The notes under the pieces were generated by a model that was not told the DNA's origin, made no database searches, and saw nothing but the letters and a program-made list of their open reading frames with translations. From the NCBI RefSeq assembly GCF_006538325.1, contig NZ_BJKK01000001.1, positions 372,001 to 436,000 of the forward strand: a DNA stretch of 64,000 bases. Direction: 5' to 3'. The position numbers were made by a program, and so were the translations under genes. Positions within the stretch are counted from its first letter, which is position 1, and each line of letters opens with the position of its first letter. Shown here piece by piece: positions 52,915 through 62,876 of this stretch. The DNA comes from Alteromonas sp. KUL42 (GTDB lineage Bacteria; Pseudomonadota; Gammaproteobacteria; Enterobacterales; Alteromonadaceae).

Positions 52915-53484
52915 ATGCAAAAGCTCTCTTTATCGTTTCTTAAAATACGTTTTTTGAAAACGGTGTGTGCCTCATTGGCTATTGCGACTTTAACGTTTAC
53001 CGGAAATGCCTTTGCAAATATATATGCAGTTGCCAACGTCGGATACAGCAATGTTGATACCGACACTAGCAGTGAAAGCGACGTTAGTTACTCAGGCGCG
53101 ATAGGATATCAGTTTGACCAACAATGGTATGTTGAAGGTGGTTATATTTCACTAATAGATAAACAAGATGAAAATGAAAGCTTAACAAGCCACGGGGCTT
53201 ACCTCGCGCTGCTCGGAAAGGCGGGAAGCCCAGAAGGTGAACTGTTTTATAAAGTGGGTGTGGCAAGTATTAGTGTGGAGGAAACGCTCACAGACGCTTC
53301 TGCATGTGGTACTGAAGCCGCTACTTGTTGCGTTGACGATACCATTGTTGCAGGATTAGTAGGCTTGGGGTTTGACTATTATGTATCGCGCAATTCAATG
53401 GTGCGCACTGAATACATGTATTTGGGTGGCCAAGATGATTTCTCTGCGCACATTGTTAATATTGGTTTTCGTTATAATTTTTAA
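52915..53484 (+). CDS. Outer-membrane beta-barrel protein (OmpA/OmpW-like fold)
   Basis: A 189-residue exported protein. A long signal peptide (about 1-34) ends near AFA. The mature part is a series of short amphipathic strands typical of an eight-stranded barrel (VANVGYSNVDTD, SGAIGYQFDQQWYVEGGYISL, FGLGFDYYVSRNSMVRTEYMYL-like) and ends in IGFRYNF with a terminal Phe for barrel assembly. One surface loop near 135-143 is unusual, with three Cys (ACGTEAATCC). AAGGAG precedes the ATG. Function unknown. Confidence 0.78.
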   Translation: MQKLSLSFLKIRFLKTVCASLAIATLTFTGNAFANIYAVANVGYSNVDTDTSSESDVSYSGAIGYQFDQQWYVEGGYISLIDKQDENESLTSHGAYLALLGKAGSPEGELFYKVGVASISVEETLTDASACGTEAATCCVDDTIVAGLVGLGFDYYVSRNSMVRTEYMYLGGQDDFSAHIVNIGFRYNF

Positions 53485-53656
53485 TCAAGCGTTAAATACT
53501 TCACTTCATTAGATTGTGTAAAACTTTGCTGCAAAAACGTACTGCAAAGCTCAACAGGCTCTATAACTTCACTCAGCTACGTTGCTTGAAGTGGCTCACG
53601 GATCCAAAACGATTCCTTAGCAGTAAAAATGAGAACGTTAATAACCTGGTTTAACT

Positions 53657-54010
53657 ATGAAAAACGAATTAGATAGTAAATTTTTGCTCCAAGTTTTTGA
53701 TAAAATTCGTCAGCATGGTGACAAAGAGGACGAACAATACAAATTGATGGGGATTACGGCTTTTACTGATTATGACGGTTACACATTATTCATTGAAGAT
53801 GTGAATGTAAAACTACAGTTCGGTTTTCACAATCAGTATCGATTTGATTACACATCGGCTGACCATTACGTGTCATTTGAAAAAAAACTTGAAGCAGATA
53901 GACAACACATTTTAAAGCTTGTTTACAACTTCAGTTTCGATTTGAAGAAAAGCGCGCCGTCACTCTCTTCAGTCAGTTTGAAATCGCTTCGACGTTCAAC
54001 CTTAATGTGA
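53657..54010 (+). CDS. DUF3081-like protein
   Basis: A 117-residue cytoplasmic protein. The region ELDSKFLLQVFDKIRQHGDKEDEQYKLMGITAFTDYDGYTLFIEDVNVKLQF corresponds to DUF3081 proteins of Vibrio, Shewanella and Alteromonas, which are about 85 residues. Here a Ser/Lys-rich tail adds about 30. The function of the family is unknown. It lies 78 bases upstream of lpxL on the same strand. The family assignment is from memory of its pattern and is moderately certain. Confidence 0.65.
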   Translation: MKNELDSKFLLQVFDKIRQHGDKEDEQYKLMGITAFTDYDGYTLFIEDVNVKLQFGFHNQYRFDYTSADHYVSFEKKLEADRQHILKLVYNFSFDLKKSAPSLSSVSLKSLRRSTLM

Positions 54011-54088
54011 ATAACAGTGTATGCCAGATAGCCCCAGAAATTCCCTTCTGTTACAATCTGAACGATATAGTTTTTAAGGGTTTATACA

Positions 54089-55018
54089 TTGGCTGCAGCA
54101 ATTAAAGCACCAAAATTCAAATTTGCGTTTTTGGGTCCTAAGTTTTGGTTAGTGTGGGTTGGGGTATTTATTTTATACCTGATAACTTGGTTACCGTTAC
54201 CTATGATCAGAGCAATTGGTTCGGGTACCGGCAAGTTAATTGCGTTAATTGTGCCCAAACGGGCTAAAGTGGCCAAAAGAAATTTGGCGTTGTGGAACCC
54301 CGAGCTTAGCGAAGGTGACGTCAATCGTCTGTATAAAGAAAACGTGCGTCGTACGGGTATGGCGCTGTTTGAAACAGCGATGGGGTGGTGGTGGCCTAGT
54401 TGGCGTGTTCAGCGTGCAATAGAAATTGAAGGTACTGAGCACGTTGAAAATGCATTTGCGCAAGGCAAAGGTGTGTTTGGAATGGCGCTACACAATATGA
54501 ACCTTGAGTTTGCATGTCGTGGTATTGGTTTCTTTCATCCAAGTATTGCGTTTTACAGAAAGCACAACAACCCGTTGGTCGATTATCTCCAGTACCACGG
54601 AAGAAATCGCTCAAATAAATACATGATAGACAAGCGTAATGCCAAAGCGCTATTGGCAGCACTTGATGATAAAGAGTTGTGCCTTTATTTGCCCGATCAA
54701 GATTACGGGCCGAAGCAAAGTATTTTTGTGCCTTTTGGTGGTGTAAAGGACACTGCAACAACAACTGCAACGCTAATGTTCATTCGCCGAAGCAAGAGCG
54801 AGCCAATGATTATCACGTCTCAATACACGAAGCGTGGTTACAAGATAAAAATCTATCCGCCTTTATTGTCGCTGGCTGACATGAATGATGAAGAGGCTCT
54901 CACGCTTCTCAATAAGCACATAGATACCGCGATAAAAGAACAGCCCGAGAGCTATTTATGGATGCACAAACGCTTTAAAACGCGACCAGAAAGTAATCCT
55001 GACTCACTCTATAATTGA
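54089..55018 (+). CDS. lpxL: Lipid A lauroyl-type acyltransferase (LpxL/HtrB family)
   Basis: Adds a secondary acyl chain to the lipid A precursor at the inner membrane. 309 residues. One N-terminal membrane helix (about 17-40) is followed by the acyltransferase domain with the catalytic HX4E motif in ALHNMNLEF (near 131), FYRKHNNPLVD, and LPDQDYGPKQSIFVPFGG. The start is TTG at 54089, with AAGGG eight bases upstream; no ATG is nearer. LpxL and LpxM/LpxP types are hard to tell apart by eye, so the symbol is tentative within the family. Confidence 0.9.
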   Translation: MAAAIKAPKFKFAFLGPKFWLVWVGVFILYLITWLPLPMIRAIGSGTGKLIALIVPKRAKVAKRNLALWNPELSEGDVNRLYKENVRRTGMALFETAMGWWWPSWRVQRAIEIEGTEHVENAFAQGKGVFGMALHNMNLEFACRGIGFFHPSIAFYRKHNNPLVDYLQYHGRNRSNKYMIDKRNAKALLAALDDKELCLYLPDQDYGPKQSIFVPFGGVKDTATTTATLMFIRRSKSEPMIITSQYTKRGYKIKIYPPLLSLADMNDEEALTLLNKHIDTAIKEQPESYLWMHKRFKTRPESNPDSLYN

Positions 55019-55207
55019 ATGCGAATAGGTCATAAGTGAGGCATGGTAGATGCCCATAAACGTTTTGTTAATGTTATAAATCTAAAGACCAATAGTGATT
55101 CTGTGAGCTTGTTATACAATAAAACAATGTGAATGATTAACATACTTTAACCTTTTCTTGCTATTTAAAGTAAAGAGATTAGCGAGAGCAGACAAGACAG
55201 AGGGAAC

Positions 55208-55825
55208 ATGGCACAGACTGGTTATTCAAGTTCAGCGTTTTGGGCAAAGCAAATTGGACTCGCAGCTGTTTTGGTCGTTATTGCGGGTGTTCTTATTTAT
55301 ATCCTTCAAAACGAAGAAAATGCATCTGTGGCAGATATTCAGGTCGAAGAGAAGTCGGTCTCTCGTGGCTTGAGTGATTTCTATCGGGATTTTCGCATGT
55401 CGGCAACAGATCCGCTCAAGGAAGAGCAAGGGGATTTTGTATTAGATATTGCAGGTGTTGATCCAAATCTAGATGAAAAGCTTTCCCAGATGTCGAGCCA
55501 AACACGTCCAGTTGAAAAAGGGTGGACTGGTGAACATAAGTTTAGAACCTTTAAAGAGGGAAACACCTTACGTGAAGCGATCTCTCAATATGCGCAAGCT
55601 GAAGGGATGCAACTTATCTGGAATTTGGAACAAGACTTTGTTATCAAACACAGGTTTCAGCTAGACAGCACGGTAGCCGGCTCTCTTGCGAAAATTGCCA
55701 ATGCCATCGACAGTAGCTTTGAAGGAGAAGTAAAAGCGTACTTGTGCGCGCAGCAGCGCACACTGATTGTTACTGCAGAAGAAACTGAATTCTTGAGCAG
55801 CAACTGTAAATTAATAAGAAGCTGA
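55208..55825 (+). CDS. Membrane-anchored TcpQ-domain protein
   Basis: A 205-residue protein with one N-terminal transmembrane helix (about 16-34) and a periplasmic domain. The segment FRTFKEGNTLREAISQYAQAEGMQLIWNLEQDFVI (about 117-151) corresponds to the TcpQ/PilL C-terminal domain seen in pilus and secretion assembly proteins. Two Cys (in AYLCAQQ and SSNCKLI) near the end could form a disulfide. No pilus genes are adjacent, so its partner is unknown. It is convergent with glnE, 29 bases apart. Confidence 0.75.
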   Translation: MAQTGYSSSAFWAKQIGLAAVLVVIAGVLIYILQNEENASVADIQVEEKSVSRGLSDFYRDFRMSATDPLKEEQGDFVLDIAGVDPNLDEKLSQMSSQTRPVEKGWTGEHKFRTFKEGNTLREAISQYAQAEGMQLIWNLEQDFVIKHRFQLDSTVAGSLAKIANAIDSSFEGEVKAYLCAQQRTLIVTAEETEFLSSNCKLIRS

Positions 55826-55854
55826 TCTTATAGAATATGGGAGCGCAGTGGTTT

Positions 55855-58755
55855 TTAATCTACACAGCTTCCAAATAATGTATCCCAGTATCCCTTCACT
55901 TTTTCTCTAATTTTATCAAGCGCGTCAGTTTGATCTGCAAACTTAGTATCAGCTAGGGTTAAATGATGATATTGCTCGCGCAACGCAAGGTATGACGTTT
56001 GAAGGCTATTTCCAGTTTCAGGTTCTATGATGCCTTCGTTTACTGCGGCATCAAAAATGCGCAAGTTGTCAGGGTAGTCAGTTAAGCTGTTATGGGAATG
56101 CGCATACCCTAACACCCAATATTGGGCCATAAATTCAATATCGGTAATGCCACCTTCACATTGTTTTAAATCTACTTTCTCATTGGTTTTAGACAGAAGG
56201 TGGTCGCGCATTTTTAACCGCATTTTACTTACATCTAATGCCAATTCTTGTCGTTCTCTGGGCAAACTAAGAATTGACTTACGCACGTGGTTAAAGCTAT
56301 CGAGTAGAGTCGAGTCGCCACAAATGGCGCGTGCTCTTACTAGTGCTTGATGTTCCCAAGTCCACGCTTCTTCCTTTTGGTATTTTTCATATCCATCGAT
56401 GTGGCAACACAATAACCCCGCATTTCCTGAAGGGCGAAGTCGCAAGTCAGTTTCATAGAGTTGCCCAAATAGTGTTTTGGTATTGAGCAAGTGCATAATG
56501 CGTTGCGCTAGCTTTATATAAAACTGTTGTGATTCAATGGACTTTGTGCCGTTAGTGGTACTACCTCTCGGTGCATTGTGCAGAAAAACAAGGTCGAGAT
56601 CTGAGCCATAGCCCAATTCATAACCTCCGAGTTTTCCGTAACCAACAACTGCAAAGCCTTTATCTGTCTCTTCTAAATGTGAAGGTACGCCAAAGCGCTC
56701 TCGCATTTGCATCCAAGCCGCATTTACAACGCTCTCCAAAATGACTTCGGCTAATACCGTTAACTTGTCACTGACGTTGTTAATAGGTAGAGAAGCACTA
56801 ATATCACTGGCAGCTATACGCAGTTGTTGGCAAAGTTTGAACTGACGCCAAGAATCCATCAGGACCTCAATATCGTCAAACTCCACACGCAGCATGGTCT
56901 CTCTTAACTCATCGGTATATTCTGTTTTACTAGTTTCGATATCGGTATTTTGCTGACCGAGATAAAGCGGCGTTAATAGCTCATCTAGTAACAGTGGGAA
57001 GCGCTTTATTTCTTGTGCAATCCAATCACTTCGTTCACATAATCGCACCAGTTGCTTCAAAACATCGGGGTTTTCCAGTAATAAATCTAGATAGGTCGTG
57101 CGACCAGTAATAGCTTCAATTACTCCGAGCAATCTGGATAAAACAAGCGTCATGTGTGTCGGATGTTGTACCACCAATACGTAGACTATTTCGGGAAGTA
57201 ATTTGTTTAATGTATCTTCACCTTTTTGACCAATGCGATAGCTGCGTTGCTTCTCTTTGAAGTCATTTAGGGCAGCATAAATACCCGTAATCTCTTGCTC
57301 GTTTAAATGCTCGGCAAAGGCACCGTAAAACTCTTCCAGTTGCAGTGTAAGTTGCCATGCATCTTGGCAAGCATCAAACAATGTATCTTCTTCGGTGTGA
57401 GATTCATGTGACTCTTCAACAAGTTCATTAAAATGACCGTGAACTCTTGCCATGGTCTCTTCAAGAGTATTTATAAATTGGTCGTAAGACTTAAACCCCA
57501 TAACCGCTATAAGCGCCTGCTTTTCCCATAATGTATCGGGCAAAGTTTGTGTTTGCTTATCTTGGCTTTGCTGTAAGGTATGTTCAATCTTACGTAAAAA
57601 CAGATAGTCCAACTTGAGTTGGCTTGTTACCGAATTTTCTACTATACCTAGCTCTGCCAAAGCATCTAGGGTGGAGAGCAGTGATTTACTTTGTAGTGAA
57701 GGTTCTCGTCCGCCGTGAATAAGCTGAAAACTTTGGGCAAAAAACTCGACTTCTCGAATACCGCCTGCACCTAATTTGATATTGTTGCTTAAACGTCGGC
57801 GTCTGATCTCGGTGGCGATGAGCTTTTTCATGTTACGCAGAGCATCTATAGTCGTGAAATCAAGATATCGCCTAAAAGTAAACGGATGTAAGATACTTTT
57901 TAACCATTTAACGTCAGTACTTCCGTCGTCATTTAAAATTCTTGCTTTGACCATCGCAAAGCGTTCCCAATGTCTACCTTGGTCTTGGTAATAGTCTTCC
58001 AGTGCAGCAAAGTGCATAACTAATGGCCCTGAATCGCCAAATGGACGTAGCCGCATATCAACGCGATACACCTGACCTTCATTGGTTATTTTGTTTAGCG
58101 CTTGAATAAGCTTTTGCGCAAGTTTGGTAAAAAACTGCTGGTTTTCTAGCTTTTTCCTTCCGCCTTGGGTAATGCCTTTTTCTGGATAGGCAAATATCAG
58201 GTCTATATCGGACGAAAAGTTGAGCTCACCACCGCCTAGCTTGCCCATGCCTAGGATATACATATGCATGTCACCATCTTCACCAACAGGTTTGCCATAG
58301 CGCGTAGTAAGGCTTTCATATAACCAGTAATAGGCACCTGTAACCAAGGTATCTGCTAGTGCGGAAACGTGTTTAAGCGATTCTTCAATAGACTGTTTGT
58401 TAAGCACATCACAGAACGTGATTCTCGCCATTTCTTTATTTCGAAACTTACGCAAGGTTTCAAACAATGCATCTTCGTTATTGGTATCCTGTAACACCGC
58501 AGATAGTCTAGTTTTGTAGTCCTTTAAAGGCTCTTTGCTAGGTTGATGTGCCAGAATTTCACTGAGCAGTTGCGGTTTGTGGAGGATGGTATATGCCAAG
58601 AACGAAGAGCGAGAGAATGCCTGATACAGGTGCGTTTCATTCGCTTTAACAAGCTGTACTGTCTCATCTGTCAGCGTCGGTAACGACAATAATTGTTGCC
58701 AGTATTTTTCAGCTTGCTCTAGGTTAGTCATGCTATTTTCGTTTTCTATTGGCAT
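55855..58755 (-). CDS. glnE: Glutamine synthetase adenylyltransferase/deadenylase
   Basis: Adenylylates and deadenylylates glutamine synthetase under PII control. 966 residues (E. coli 946). Two nucleotidyltransferase domains are visible: the N-terminal deadenylase with GKLGGGELNFSSDIDLIF (near 170) and the C-terminal adenylylase with GKLGGYELGYGSDLDLVF (near 710). PII regulatory helices separate them (about 440-650). The C-terminal DIEFMAQYWVLGYAH is the conserved end region. The ATG at 58755 is followed by an in-frame ATG eight residues later, which could also serve. Confidence 0.96.
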   Translation of the reverse strand: MPIENENSMTNLEQAEKYWQQLLSLPTLTDETVQLVKANETHLYQAFSRSSFLAYTILHKPQLLSEILAHQPSKEPLKDYKTRLSAVLQDTNNEDALFETLRKFRNKEMARITFCDVLNKQSIEESLKHVSALADTLVTGAYYWLYESLTTRYGKPVGEDGDMHMYILGMGKLGGGELNFSSDIDLIFAYPEKGITQGGRKKLENQQFFTKLAQKLIQALNKITNEGQVYRVDMRLRPFGDSGPLVMHFAALEDYYQDQGRHWERFAMVKARILNDDGSTDVKWLKSILHPFTFRRYLDFTTIDALRNMKKLIATEIRRRRLSNNIKLGAGGIREVEFFAQSFQLIHGGREPSLQSKSLLSTLDALAELGIVENSVTSQLKLDYLFLRKIEHTLQQSQDKQTQTLPDTLWEKQALIAVMGFKSYDQFINTLEETMARVHGHFNELVEESHESHTEEDTLFDACQDAWQLTLQLEEFYGAFAEHLNEQEITGIYAALNDFKEKQRSYRIGQKGEDTLNKLLPEIVYVLVVQHPTHMTLVLSRLLGVIEAITGRTTYLDLLLENPDVLKQLVRLCERSDWIAQEIKRFPLLLDELLTPLYLGQQNTDIETSKTEYTDELRETMLRVEFDDIEVLMDSWRQFKLCQQLRIAASDISASLPINNVSDKLTVLAEVILESVVNAAWMQMRERFGVPSHLEETDKGFAVVGYGKLGGYELGYGSDLDLVFLHNAPRGSTTNGTKSIESQQFYIKLAQRIMHLLNTKTLFGQLYETDLRLRPSGNAGLLCCHIDGYEKYQKEEAWTWEHQALVRARAICGDSTLLDSFNHVRKSILSLPRERQELALDVSKMRLKMRDHLLSKTNEKVDLKQCEGGITDIEFMAQYWVLGYAHSHNSLTDYPDNLRIFDAAVNEGIIEPETGNSLQTSYLALREQYHHLTLADTKFADQTDALDKIREKVKGYWDTLFGSCVD

Positions 58756-58869
58756 AATACTCGCTTAAACCTAATGTAAATTTAATTTACTAAATGAAAC
58801 TCAGCCACTGTCACGTTTTACGTAAAATCGATAAAAATGCACCTTACATAAAACCGATATAAAGATAAG

Positions 58870-59820
58870 ATGGCAGGGTATAAGAATATTCAATGTTCAG
58901 GGAGCAAAGATAACGTGGAAGCCTTAGTAAAACTAGTACCTATATCGCAAGAATTACTGATTTATTTGGCGATGGACGTAGGTATTGCGCTGTTATTACT
59001 GATGGTAATGAAGTGGCTTTCAGGCGCATTTCGCGATTATTCTGTGGCAGAAGAATTAGGCGTTAAAGACAACTTTGCTTTTGGGATAAGCATTGCTGGT
59101 GGCATGTTATCGCTTTGTATCGTGTTGAGCTCTGTAGTGGGAAGACACGTTGGGTTGGGCTATAAAGAAGCGGCTATCGGCATGCTGACTTTTGGTATTG
59201 TGGGCATAGTATTGGTGAAATTTGGACGTTTTGCTCACGATAAGCTGGTACTTAATCAAATCGATACCCCTGAAATGATCTCACAACGCAGTGTTAGTGT
59301 TGCGCTTGTTGATGCAGCCAGTCTTGTTGCCAGTGCCATTGTGCTAAGAAACATTATGGTATGGGTTGATGGCAGTGATTTAAACGCCATTATCGCTATT
59401 GTCACGGGCTTTTCTGTTGTATTAACCATGCTCTTGGTCATGACGAGAATTTTAGAGTTTCGTTATGCCAAAGATAACCAAAATGATTCTTTTCAAGGGG
59501 CATTAGAGAAAGGGCAATTGGCGTTGGCTATAGAACATTCGGGTAATCTGTTAGGTACTGCGATGATTGTTTCTGCGGCCAAGGATCTCCTTGTTTATAG
59601 CCCCTCAGGATATGTAAGTAATGTAACAGGGTGGCTAATAGTGAGTGTAGGCATGACGCTGGCACTTCATTTGTTGGTTATGGTGAGCAAGCGTATTATC
59701 CTATTTGGAATGAACTATCGTCAGGAAGTTGATCAACAGCACAATGTCGGTGTTGCCGCCTTAGGGTTCACATTGAGTATTGGTATTGCCATGATCATCA
59801 ATGCGGTTATCGGTGGATAA
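58870..59820 (+). CDS. DUF350-family integral membrane protein
   Basis: A 316-residue (or 301-residue) inner-membrane protein with about eight transmembrane helices in two similar halves. Each half has the pattern of a DUF350 unit: an amphipathic loop NFAFGISIAGGMLSLCIVL in the first and NVGVAALGFTLSIGIAMIIN in the second. Function of the family is unknown. The ATG at 58870 gives a polar lead of 15 residues; GTG at 58915, preceded by GGGAG, would start at EALVKLVPI and is a real alternative. It is divergent from glnE. Confidence 0.82.
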   Translation: MAGYKNIQCSGSKDNVEALVKLVPISQELLIYLAMDVGIALLLLMVMKWLSGAFRDYSVAEELGVKDNFAFGISIAGGMLSLCIVLSSVVGRHVGLGYKEAAIGMLTFGIVGIVLVKFGRFAHDKLVLNQIDTPEMISQRSVSVALVDAASLVASAIVLRNIMVWVDGSDLNAIIAIVTGFSVVLTMLLVMTRILEFRYAKDNQNDSFQGALEKGQLALAIEHSGNLLGTAMIVSAAKDLLVYSPSGYVSNVTGWLIVSVGMTLALHLLVMVSKRIILFGMNYRQEVDQQHNVGVAALGFTLSIGIAMIINAVIGG

Positions 59821-59884
59821 TATTCATCAATCATTGCTGCTGACTAAAAGCACGAAGTCTTGAGATACTACAGGATTTTGCGAA

Positions 59885-60235
59885 CTACAATTTTTGAAAA
59901 GTTGACTTTACGCACCGAAACTCTTCGAACCGGCCTGAAGCTATAATGGCATTTTTCTGGTTTCGAGAGAGTTTTTTTATCCGTGCCTCAAGCACCGATG
60001 CCTGCGAGCGACTTTCTACTTTAATAACTAAACGAAACGACAAAGGCGCTTTACCCTTTAGTGCTTTGGCCCCACCTTTAAGTTCTCCACTGTGTTGGGC
60101 CATTCTTCTTGCCGGATCAGTGGTGATGCCTGTGTATAGCTGGCCAAGTTTATTTTCAATGAGATAAAGATACCATTGGGTATTTGATTTGCTATGGTGG
60201 GTATTGCCAGTGTTGGCTGTTATACTCTGTGCCAA
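59885..60235 (-). CDS. GIY-YIG nuclease-family protein (YhbQ-like)
   Basis: A 116-residue protein built on a single GIY-YIG domain: WYLYLIENKLGQLYTGITTDPARRMAQHSG (about 21-50) carries the YLY and YTG motif pair and the conserved Arg and His. Glu in SVLEARIKKLSRNQK completes the active site. YhbQ-type members have DNA repair-related nuclease activity in E. coli. The start is only 32 bases from the divergent hldE start, so the two promoters must overlap or share sequence. Confidence 0.88.
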   Translation of the reverse strand: MAQSITANTGNTHHSKSNTQWYLYLIENKLGQLYTGITTDPARRMAQHSGELKGGAKALKGKAPLSFRLVIKVESRSQASVLEARIKKLSRNQKNAIIASGRFEEFRCVKSTFQKL

Positions 60236-60267
60236 TTGAACTTCATATAATATAAGTTAGTTTCATC

Positions 60268-61698
60268 ATGATGTTACCAGATTTTAGTAAAGCAAACGTG
60301 CTTATTGTTGGCGATTTAATGTTAGACCGTTATTGGAGTGGTGGTACAAAGCGGATTTCGCCTGAAGCGCCTGTTCCGGTGGTCAATGTTAGCGGAACTG
60401 AAGACAGAGCGGGTGGTGCGGCGAACGTTGCTGTAAATGTGGCGACGTTGGGCGCGAAAGTGACCTTGCTTGGCATGTGCGGTGATGATGAAAATGCAAA
60501 GATACTTAAAGAAAAATTACACTCCTACGACATTAACTGCGAGTTTTTTCCAGTAACAGGTTTCGACACCATTACCAAACTTAGGGTAATGAGCAGAAAT
60601 CAGCAATTACTGCGATTAGATTTCGAAAAAAGCTTCGAGCAAGCCGATAAATCGAATCTAGAGCAAGCGTTCGACAAAGCGCTAGACAGTGTTGATGTGG
60701 TTATTTTAAGTGATTATGCCAAGGGGTGTTTAAGTAACCCTCAAGTTCTTATTGAAAAAGCTCGCTCGAAGGGTAAACGAATAATTGTCGACCCTAAAGG
60801 CAGTGACTTTGCCAAGTATACTGGTGCCTCTGTGATCACGCCCAATATGGATGAACTTCAGGGTATAGTGGGCCAGGTGGATTCAGAAGAAGCCCTGGTT
60901 GAAAAAGCGCAATCACTTAAAAAAGAACTCGCGCTCAGTGCGATGTTGGTGACACGCTCTGAAGATGGCATGACGCTGTTTGAAGAGGACAACACAGAAT
61001 TTCATTTGCCGGCTAAAGCAAAAGAAGTGTATGACGTCACAGGGGCAGGGGATACGGTTGTTTCAACATTAGCTGTTGCCATTGCATGTAATCTCCCGCT
61101 TCAGGCTGCCTGTGTACTGGCTAATTTGGCGGCAAGCGTTGTCGTTGGTAAGCTCGGTACATCTACCGTAACCAATACTGAGCTTGCCTTGGCACTGGGA
61201 GAGCAGTCTGTGCATCTGGACGGCGGTGTTATGACAGAAGATCAACTTGCCATAGCACTCAACGCGGCAAAGGCTCGGGGAGAGCGTGTTGTTATGACCA
61301 ATGGATGCTTCGATATCCTGCATTCTGGGCATGTCTCATACCTAGAAGAAGCCGCACAGCTCGGTGACAGACTTATTGTTGCCGTTAATACTGATGCTTC
61401 GGTAACTAAGTTAAAGGGCCCAGGAAGACCGGTAAACAACGTAAGTAGACGCATGGCAGTGCTTGCAGGATTGAGTGCAGTAGACTGGGTTGTGCCGTTT
61501 GATGAGGATACTCCGCAGCGCTTAATTGCGCGATTACTGCCTGATATTTTGGTAAAAGGTGGTGACTATCATGTTAATGACATTGCTGGTGGCAAAGAAG
61601 TTATCGCTAATGGCGGGCAGGTTCGCGTACTTAGCTTCGAAGACGGTGTATCAACCACTGGCATCATAGAGCGTATCACGCAGAACAAATTGCGCTAA
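60268..61698 (+). CDS. hldE: Bifunctional heptose kinase / ADP-heptose synthase
   Basis: Makes ADP-glycero-manno-heptose for the LPS inner core. 476 residues, as in E. coli HldE (477). The N-terminal PfkB-type kinase domain (1 to about 318) has the sugar-binding [15 protein letters not shown] and the ATP-site [15 protein letters not shown]. The C-terminal cytidylyltransferase-like domain (about 344-476) has [19 protein letters not shown] with the HSGH motif and [14 protein letters not shown]. The first two codons are both ATG; either may be used. It shares a 32-base divergent gap with the GIY-YIG gene. Confidence 0.97.
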   Translation: MMLPDFSKANVLIVGDLMLDRYWSGGTKRISPEAPVPVVNVSGTEDRAGGAANVAVNVATLGAKVTLLGMCGDDENAKILKEKLHSYDINCEFFPVTGFDTITKLRVMSRNQQLLRLDFEKSFEQADKSNLEQAFDKALDSVDVVILSDYAKGCLSNPQVLIEKARSKGKRIIVDPKGSDFAKYTGASVITPNMDELQGIVGQVDSEEALVEKAQSLKKELALSAMLVTRSEDGMTLFEEDNTEFHLPAKAKEVYDVTGAGDTVVSTLAVAIACNLPLQAACVLANLAASVVVGKLGTSTVTNTELALALGEQSVHLDGGVMTEDQLAIALNAAKARGERVVMTNGCFDILHSGHVSYLEEAAQLGDRLIVAVNTDASVTKLKGPGRPVNNVSRRMAVLAGLSAVDWVVPFDEDTPQRLIARLLPDILVKGGDYHVNDIAGGKEVIANGGQVRVLSFEDGVSTTGIIERITQNKLR

Positions 61699-61811
61699 TG
61701 CATTGGTTTAAGTGACTCATCGTGCTAAACGAGGGCCTTTGTTTCACTTCCTTGGTCAAGTCAGGCTAGAATAATATTAAGCTCAAAGCGAACAACTTAA
61801 CGGTAAAATGC

Positions 61812-62870
61812 ATGTACGAAAGTTATTACGGACTTAAATCCAAGCCCTTTCAGTTAACACCTGATCCTGCTTTTTTCTTTGCCAGTAAGTGGCATAAGCG
61901 GGCAATGTCATATCTGCAATATGGTATATCACAAGCTGAAGGGTTTATTGTAATAACGGGTGACATTGGTACAGGAAAAACAACAGTCGCCAATAGCTTA
62001 CTAGAAGAAATTGAAGATGATATTGCAGCAGCGCAAATTGTTACGCCAAAACTGACTCCAGATGAATTAGTAAAAATGGTAGCGGCAAAATTCGAAATTG
62101 CCACAGAGGGTTTGAGTAAAGCGGATATTTTAAAAAAGCTAGAGGTATTCCTTTATGACTTAGCCAAGGCGGGAAGGCGCGCACTATTACTTGTTGATGA
62201 GGCTCAGAATTTACCACTAGAAAGTATTGAAGAGCTTAGGATGTTAAGTAATTTTCAGCGAAACGGTAAGCCACTTATTCAAAGTTTTCTGTTGGGGCAA
62301 GAAGAACTGAAGGCTATTTTAAGAGGGCCAAATATGGAGCAGTTTCGCCAACGTATTGTTGCTTCATGTCACTTAGTTCCCCTGACGTTAGAAGAATGCA
62401 AAGAGTACATTAATTACCGTTTAGCTAACGCAGGGTGGCATGGCGGAGAGCTTTTCAGTGAAGAGGCCTACGACAGTATTTTTACTTTCACGCGAGGTAT
62501 TCCTAGAAAAGTAAATACACTGATGGACAGGGTTATGCTGTACGGTTTTCTTGAAGAGGTGAAAACATTTACCGTTGATGCGGTAAATGAAGTAATTGAC
62601 GAAGTTAAATCTGAGATGTTTGAGCCTGAACGGCCATTACTTGACGCTGAGGCATCTGAACCGAGTGACAGTGAGTCAAATGTGTTGATGACACCAAAAG
62701 GAAACATCATTAGAAACGCAGATTATTACCTTGATATGTTGGCAAGTTTGGTAGATGCGCTGGATGACGCTATTTCTCACAAAGTAAAAATGACTCAGTA
62801 CGTCGACAAGTTAATGAAGAAAAAATTCAAAACTTATGTACGACTAAAAAGTGATGGTACTCAAGAATAA
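61812..62870 (+). CDS. XrtA/PEP-CTERM-associated ATPase (ExeA-like)
   Basis: A 352-residue AAA ATPase of the TIGR03015 type, found with exosortase A and exopolysaccharide genes. The start MYESYYGLKSKPFQLTPDPAFFF is diagnostic. Walker A GDIGTGKTT (near 48-56), Walker B LLLVDEAQNLP and the ExeA-like RQRIVASCHLVPL follow. The C-terminal 80 residues are an acidic linker and helical tail. It probably energises or regulates polysaccharide export or assembly at the inner membrane. The following gene, on the opposite strand, is its usual partner. Confidence 0.9.
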   Translation: MYESYYGLKSKPFQLTPDPAFFFASKWHKRAMSYLQYGISQAEGFIVITGDIGTGKTTVANSLLEEIEDDIAAAQIVTPKLTPDELVKMVAAKFEIATEGLSKADILKKLEVFLYDLAKAGRRALLLVDEAQNLPLESIEELRMLSNFQRNGKPLIQSFLLGQEELKAILRGPNMEQFRQRIVASCHLVPLTLEECKEYINYRLANAGWHGGELFSEEAYDSIFTFTRGIPRKVNTLMDRVMLYGFLEEVKTFTVDAVNEVIDEVKSEMFEPERPLLDAEASEPSDSESNVLMTPKGNIIRNADYYLDMLASLVDALDDAISHKVKMTQYVDKLMKKKFKTYVRLKSDGTQE

Positions 62871-62876
62871 AATAGG

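Noticed and set aside
54396..54770. A 124-codon ORF antisense to lpxL
   Set aside because: Gln/His/Cys-rich antisense product lying wholly inside lpxL.
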